Assembly: GCF_001544015.1 (NCBI RefSeq)
Contig: NZ_AP014924.1
Location: forward strand, 682,001-746,000
From: Limnochorda pilosa
Lineage (GTDB): Bacteria > Bacillota > Limnochordia > Limnochordales > Limnochordaceae
DNA: 64,000 nt
Direction of reading: 5' to 3'
This document shows, in pieces, positions 60,234-64,000 of this stretch. The position numbers and the translations under genes are program-made. Each line of letters opens with the position of its first letter. Within the stretch, counting starts at the first letter, position 1. The notes under the pieces were generated by a model. That model worked only from the letters and a program-made list of their open reading frames with translations, did not search any database and had not been told where the DNA came from.

Positions 60234-60844
60234 GCGGCGGGGCCCCCGGGCGTGGCGAAGCGGATGCCCGCGGCGCGGGTGATGGTCCCCTGGAAGAGGA
60301 AGGCCGTCTGGCGGATGGAGCTCTGGAGGTCGAAGGGATCCAGCGCCGAGACCGCATCGACGGGAAGCACCACCCGGAACCACCGGAGCGCCGCCGACGC
60401 CGCCGTGTAGTGGACGCAGATGTTGGCCACGGTCCCGCAGACGATGACCGTCTCCACTCCGTGCACCCGCAGCTGGTGTTCGAGCGACGTGCCGTAGAAG
60501 GCGTCGTAACGGAGCTTGCGCACCACGTACTCGCCGGGCTGGGGCCGGAGCGGCTCCACGATCTCCCAGCCGGGGGTGCCCTCCACCGCGTGCTCGCCCC
60601 AGATGTCGAACTCCGGATCCTGGGCGCCGTGGCTGTCCTGGGTGAAGACCCGGAAGGCGCCGGCGCGCCGGGCCCGCTCCAGCAGGTCTCGGATCACGGG
60701 GACGGTGCCGGGGGCGTCGGGCACGAAGAGGCGGCCGCCGGGCTCGGCGAAGTCCCGCTGCATGTCCACCACGATGAGGGCGGTGGAGGCCGCGTTCAGC
60801 TCCACCGCCTCCGTCACCGGGTACTCAGGAACCTGAAGCTCCAC
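60230..60844 (-). CDS. isochorismatase/nicotinamidase-like cysteine hydrolase
   Basis: A 204-residue amidase-type hydrolase. The catalytic triad is visible: Asp in ALIVVDMQRDFAEPGG, Lys in YVVRKLRYDAFYGTSLE and Cys in VCGTVANICVHYTAASAALR. FRVVLPVDAVSALDPFD follows. Nicotinamidase, ureidoacrylate hydrolase and similar activities share this motif set, so the substrate stays open. It is the first gene of a pair with the LOG protein, which might point to nucleotide or NAD salvage. Confidence 0.92.
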   Translation of the reverse strand: MELQVPEYPVTEAVELNAASTALIVVDMQRDFAEPGGRLFVPDAPGTVPVIRDLLERARRAGAFRVFTQDSHGAQDPEFDIWGEHAVEGTPGWEIVEPLRPQPGEYVVRKLRYDAFYGTSLEHQLRVHGVETVIVCGTVANICVHYTAASAALRWFRVVLPVDAVSALDPFDLQSSIRQTAFLFQGTITRAAGIRFATPGGPAA

Positions 60845-60865
60845 GTGCTCACCTCCAGAGATGCG

Positions 60866-62239
60866 TCAGAAACCGTCGGGAAGGTAGGTGGTCCGAAGGC
60901 CCAGACGGGCGTCGAAAGCCTGAAGAAGCCGCTCCCGGCGCCGCATGGGGCGGTCCGTGCCCATGGGGTCCTCGGGGTCCGGTACGCCGGGGCTGGCGGC
61001 CTGGCCGCGGCCCGCCTCCGTTCCCGGCTCCTCCAGCTCCAGCAGGCCCAGGTGCCACGCCTGCAGGGCAGGAAGGTACCCGCTCAGCACCTGGGACCAG
61101 ACCTGGATGGACCCCCGCAGGACGGGAGCGGACCCTTCGGCCCGGCCGTTGGCCGCCCCTGCCGGAAGCCGCTCGATGGCGCCCCCGGCCAGCGGAACGA
61201 GCCAGGTACCCACGTTCCAGGGCGCCAGCTCGTCCGACACCTCCAGGTGAACGGCCGGCACCGGAGGCGTCGCCTGGCCCGGCGCTTCGCCCTGGTCCTC
61301 TTCGCCAGCGGGGAACAGGTGGCCCAGGAAACGGTCCATGTCGACGATGCGGAGCATGGCGCCCGCCGCCCGCCGCACCTGGACCCGCGGGTTCACCAGG
61401 AGCGGGAGGAGGTCCCAGTCCGAAGGCGCGGCGAGGCTCATGCGGCCGGCCATGGAGTCGTGCTGCACCAGGAAGGAGAGGAGAGCGTGCATCGCTTCGC
61501 CGTCTTCCACGGCCCAGTCGTACACGTGCAGGACCCGGCCCGGCGCGGCCTCGAGCGGGGAAGCGGCGGGGGGGTTCTGGAAGCCGTAGACCACGTACGC
61601 CCGCACCCGCGGCCTGTCCTCCCACAGGATCGTTCGCCGAGGGCCTGCACCGGCCGGCCCCTGCCGGTGGAGGATCCGCTCGCGCCACCAGAGGGTCTCC
61701 CGCAGCAGGGGGCCGTTCCACCGGCTGACGAACCGGCGGTAGAGGGCGTCCATGGCGGGGAGGTCGTCAGGGCCGGCGGGCTGGAAGCGGCCGCCGGGCG
61801 GGCGGCGGTAGCGATCCAGCTCCACCAGCGGGATCTCGTAGACGTTCCGGGTGAAGGCCAGCTCCCACCCGTAGCGCCGGTAGAAGGAATAGGAGAAGGG
61901 GTAAAGGGCGGAGACGACCTGCCCTTCCTCCCGCATGACGTTCAGGCTCTCGCGCAGCAGGCGGGCCACCAGCCCATGGCGGCGTACCTCGGGCCAGCTG
62001 GCCACCGAGGCCACGCCCCCCGTGGGCACCGGACGTCCCTGGAAGAAGGCGAGGAACGGCCAGATCCGGAGGGCGGCCAGCAATCCCCCGCCACCGGGCT
62101 CGAAGGCCCCCAGCCCTACGGGAGGCGAGGCGGTCCACTCGCGCCGCTGGGCCTTCTCGTCGCCCTGGAAGGCGAAGGCGTCGAGCGCGGCGTACGGGGC
62201 GATGTCCGCCCGGGTGAGACGACGTACGAGAGCCTCCAT
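60866..62239 (-). CDS. Eis-like GNAT acetyltransferase
   Basis: A 457-residue three-domain acetyltransferase. The first GNAT domain includes GGVASVASWPEVRRHGLVAR and LLRESLNVMREEGQVVSALY, with the Eis-type YPFSYSFYRRYGWELAF. A second, degenerate GNAT domain and a sterol-carrier-like C-terminal domain (VNPRVQVRRAAGAMLRIVDM) follow. Mycobacterial Eis acetylates aminoglycosides and proteins at lysine; the role here is unknown. The gene reads from ATG 62239, 20 bases downstream of the CDF exporter stop. Confidence 0.9.
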   Translation of the reverse strand: MEALVRRLTRADIAPYAALDAFAFQGDEKAQRREWTASPPVGLGAFEPGGGGLLAALRIWPFLAFFQGRPVPTGGVASVASWPEVRRHGLVARLLRESLNVMREEGQVVSALYPFSYSFYRRYGWELAFTRNVYEIPLVELDRYRRPPGGRFQPAGPDDLPAMDALYRRFVSRWNGPLLRETLWWRERILHRQGPAGAGPRRTILWEDRPRVRAYVVYGFQNPPAASPLEAAPGRVLHVYDWAVEDGEAMHALLSFLVQHDSMAGRMSLAAPSDWDLLPLLVNPRVQVRRAAGAMLRIVDMDRFLGHLFPAGEEDQGEAPGQATPPVPAVHLEVSDELAPWNVGTWLVPLAGGAIERLPAGAANGRAEGSAPVLRGSIQVWSQVLSGYLPALQAWHLGLLELEEPGTEAGRGQAASPGVPDPEDPMGTDRPMRRRERLLQAFDARLGLRTTYLPDGF

Positions 62240-62259
62240 GCTCGTCCTCCAGCCAAGCG

Positions 62260-63222
62260 TCAGGGGCGCTCAGGCAGCGACGGCGCCTGGCCGCACAGGG
62301 AGCACCCGCGCCCCACCATTGTCTCCCGCTCTACCTGAATGGTGACGTGGTCCAAGCCGAAGCGGTCCCGCAGCATTCCCCGCAGCCGTTCCAGGAGCGC
62401 CTGCGGTGCGGCCTCCCGCGCGAGCACCACGTGGCACGAAAGCGCGGGGAAGCCGGACGTGATGGTCCATATGTGAAGGTCGTGGACGCCCGCCACCCCG
62501 GGCTGGGCGCACAGCGCCTGCTCCACGGCCTGGTACGACAGGTTGGGGGGCGCCCCCTCCATGAGCACGTTCAGGCTCTCGCGCAGCAGTCGCCAGCCGC
62601 TCACGACGATGAGGAGGGCGATCAACCCGCTCACCAGGGGGTCCACCACGTTCCAGCCCGTGAAGGAGATGATCACCGCCGCTCCGATGGCGCCCACGGA
62701 GCCGGCCAGGTCCCCGAGCACGTGCAGGAAGGCGCCCCGAAGGTTCAGGTTCTCCCGCCAGTCTCCGCCGTGGAGCATCCAGGCGCTGGCCAGGTTGGCG
62801 GCCAGGCCCGCCACGGCCACGGCCAGCATCAGCGGACCCGCCACCTGAGGTGGCTCCAGCAACCGCCGGTACGCCTCATGCAGGATGAGCCCCGAGATGA
62901 CCAGCAACCCGGCGGCGTTGGCCAGGGCCGCCAGCACCTCGGTACGTCGGTACCCGTACGTCTTCTCTGCCGGAGCAGGACGGCGGGCGAACCAGAAGGC
63001 GAAAAGGCTCAGGCCCAGGGCGGCCGCGTCGCTCGCCATGTGCCCCGCGTCCGAGAGGAGGGCGAGGCTGTTGGCGAGCCAGCCGCCCACGGCCTCCAGA
63101 ACCAGGAAGGCCAGGGTGATCCCCAGGCTCCAGCGGAGGGCTCGTCGGTTGCGGTGGTCTCCGGCTCCATGGACGTGACCGCCGGAGTGAGGGCTCGTGC
63201 CGCCGGAAGCCGTTGGAGCCAC
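62260..63222 (-). CDS. cation diffusion facilitator (zinc/cobalt/cadmium exporter)
   Basis: A 320-residue CzcD-type exporter with six helices. The HxxxD metal pair appears twice: SDAGHMASDAAALGLSLFAF in helix 2 and HVLGDLAGSVGAIGAAVIIS in helix 5. The cytoplasmic domain includes GVHDLHIWTITSGFPALSCH. The C-terminus ends with GRGCSLCGQ, a CxxC that may bind metal. GTG 63222 is set by GGAGGG 5 bases upstream. It heads a minus-strand run with the Eis-like gene. Confidence 0.92.
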   Translation of the reverse strand: MAPTASGGTSPHSGGHVHGAGDHRNRRALRWSLGITLAFLVLEAVGGWLANSLALLSDAGHMASDAAALGLSLFAFWFARRPAPAEKTYGYRRTEVLAALANAAGLLVISGLILHEAYRRLLEPPQVAGPLMLAVAVAGLAANLASAWMLHGGDWRENLNLRGAFLHVLGDLAGSVGAIGAAVIISFTGWNVVDPLVSGLIALLIVVSGWRLLRESLNVLMEGAPPNLSYQAVEQALCAQPGVAGVHDLHIWTITSGFPALSCHVVLAREAAPQALLERLRGMLRDRFGLDHVTIQVERETMVGRGCSLCGQAPSLPERP

Positions 63223-63530
63223 AGGATCCCTCCTCGGAGGCCCCGACGGGCATGGGACCCCGGGATACCCCGCCCGCCAGGCGCCGCTCGACCTCGACCA
63301 ACCTCTTCCCAGTGTACGCCTTTTGGCCGGGGAGGGAAAGGTCTTGCTTGACGCGTGCTCGACGCGCTGCCTGCTTGACGCCCTCGGGCGGGGCGGGGGG
63401 GCGCGGCACGGCGGGGCGAGGAGCATGATTGGGCCGAAGCCACCCCCGGCGTGAGAGGCCAGAGCGTTCGCCCCGAGACCCTCGCTCCACGGGCGCCGGC
63501 GCGTTCCTTCCATACCGCCGGGGGCATACA

Positions 63531-63571
63531 CGACATGTAGGTGACGAACACAAGATCCCACCTACATGTAG
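63531..63571. promoter_or_regulatory. pair of NrdR-like boxes upstream of the ribonucleotide reductase gene
   Basis: Two copies of a palindromic box, CGACATGTAG (63531-63540) and CTACATGTAG (63562-63571), have centres exactly 31 bases apart, about three helical turns. They resemble the core of NrdR boxes (C-W-A-T-A-T-A-T-W-G) with C and G at two inner positions. The same bases also form an 11-base inverted repeat (63533-63543 with 63559-63569). Confidence 0.6.
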
Positions 63572-63641
63572 GAGGAGACCGCGGCCTCCCGTCGAACCCA
63601 GATGGGAACTCTTTGCAGGAGCGTGCCAAGGGGGAGTTACG

Positions 63642-64000
63642 GTGACGTTGGACGTCAAGGAGGACGCACTGCGGCGGCAGGAGCTGCTGGAGGGGTACCG
63701 GGAGGCCGACGGGCCGGAGGATCGCTACTCGGCCGCGCTGGAAGATCCGGGGCGGCCGGCCCCGCCCGTGCGGCTCGAGGGCATCCGCCAGCTCATTTTC
63801 CTGGACCGGTACGCCCGGAAGGACCCGGAGCGGCGCTTCAGGCCCGGCGAGCTGGTGGTGGTGCAGGTGAAAGAGGATCCCCGTGCGCCCGAGAAGGAGG
63901 CGGGCCGGGTGGTCTCCGCGGGCGAGGGCCGGGTGACGGTGCAGCTGGTGCAGAGCGGCGACGTGATCGAGCGCCCGGCCAAGCTGGTGGAGCGGCCCCT
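63642..64000 (+). CDS. nrdJ: class II (B12-dependent) ribonucleotide reductase, N-terminus only
   Basis: The frame from GTG 63642 (GGGGGAG upstream) runs off the window after about 119 codons. The segment IRQLIFLDRYARKDPERRFR followed by PGELVVVQVKEDPRAPEKEA matches the N-terminal region of B12-dependent ribonucleotide reductases of Gram-positive bacteria, which open with a similar LDRYA-KD stretch. No catalytic residue is inside the window, so the call rests on this region and on the two NrdR-like boxes just upstream. Confidence 0.68.
   Translation, partial: MTLDVKEDALRRQELLEGYREADGPEDRYSAALEDPGRPAPPVRLEGIRQLIFLDRYARKDPERRFRPGELVVVQVKEDPRAPEKEAGRVVSAGEGRVTVQLVQSGDVIERPAKLVERP

Noticed and set aside
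1-64000. CRISPR arrays, insertion sequences, prophage genes, tRNA or rRNA genes
   Set aside because: No regularly spaced repeats, transposase, integrase or phage structural motifs and no tRNA- or rRNA-like sequence were recognised anywhere in the window.

Overview
The window is a 64 kb stretch of a very GC-rich chromosome (about 70% by eye; one 60-base line I counted inside the chemoreceptor gene is 78% G+C). Gene content points to a monoderm, probably a high-GC Bacillota lineage of the Limnochordia/Symbiobacteria kind. The pointers are the coproporphyrin-dependent haem cluster hemQ-hemE-hemH-hemY, an agr-type peptide quorum-sensing locus, a DUF1657 protein typical of endospore formers, a ResA/TlpA-like thioredoxin, strong AGGAGG Shine-Dalgarno sites, frequent GTG/TTG starts and many 4-base ATGA/GTGA gene overlaps. 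This lineage call is inference; no rRNA or tRNA gene was seen.

Layout. 1-3.4 kb (minus): a membrane-bound uptake [NiFe] hydrogenase operon, small subunit, large subunit and cytochrome b (cut by the window edge). 3.7-5.5 kb (minus): an NAD-dependent epimerase and its TetR regulator behind a clear promoter and operator. 5.5-11.8 kb (plus): an RpiR regulator, a class III aminotransferase, a complete TRAP-TAXI transporter with DUF1850, and a cupin, probably one uptake and transamination unit. 11.8-12.9 kb: an ArsR regulator and a YceI protein, each preceded by the same 17-base site in opposite orientation. 13.2-19.8 kb: a CPA1 antiporter, a broken methyltransferase, a stand-alone Clp-N protein, a small RHH-like protein, SppA, a membrane protein and an HD hydrolase. 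20-23.9 kb: a MarR-controlled DHA2 exporter, a GNAT, a DUF488 remnant and FdhD. 24-28.3 kb: a four-gene amino-acid ABC transporter of the aapJQMP type. 28.3-30.1 kb: an M23 peptidase and endonuclease III. 30.3-35.7 kb: an aldo/keto reductase, a Zur-like regulator with znuACB, a TlpA-like thioredoxin and a DUF2892 protein. 35.8-43.6 kb: FabI, MFS, VTT-family membrane protein, S9 peptidase, Gfo/Idh oxidoreductase, aldo/keto reductase. 43.6-48.3 kb: a methyltransferase and a CopZ-like metallochaperone, divergent from TauE-DUF1634-GntR, then an MFS exporter. 48.4-53.9 kb: a chemoreceptor, an alcohol dehydrogenase relic and the agr-like locus. 53.9-64 kb: DUF1657, the haem cluster, an HD-GYP protein, LOG and isochorismatase proteins, an Eis-type acetyltransferase, a CDF zinc exporter and the start of a class II ribonucleotide reductase behind two NrdR-like boxes.

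The most unusual part is the agr-like island at 51.0-53.3 kb. It encodes AgrB with His and Cys in the catalytic spacing, a 42-residue cyclic-peptide precursor with an aromatic core (Cys-Ala-Trp-Phe-Trp), a separate polytopic membrane protein and a two-helix histidine kinase with an AgrC/SpoOB-type phosphoacceptor. No AgrA-type response regulator is present. The sensor looks split into two overlapping genes, and the island is much less GC-rich than its surroundings. Regulation is unusually readable elsewhere: several TTGACG-N17-TANACT promoters with adjacent inverted repeats can be assigned to the TetR, MarR, ArsR, FdhD, Fur and CopZ/TauE loci.
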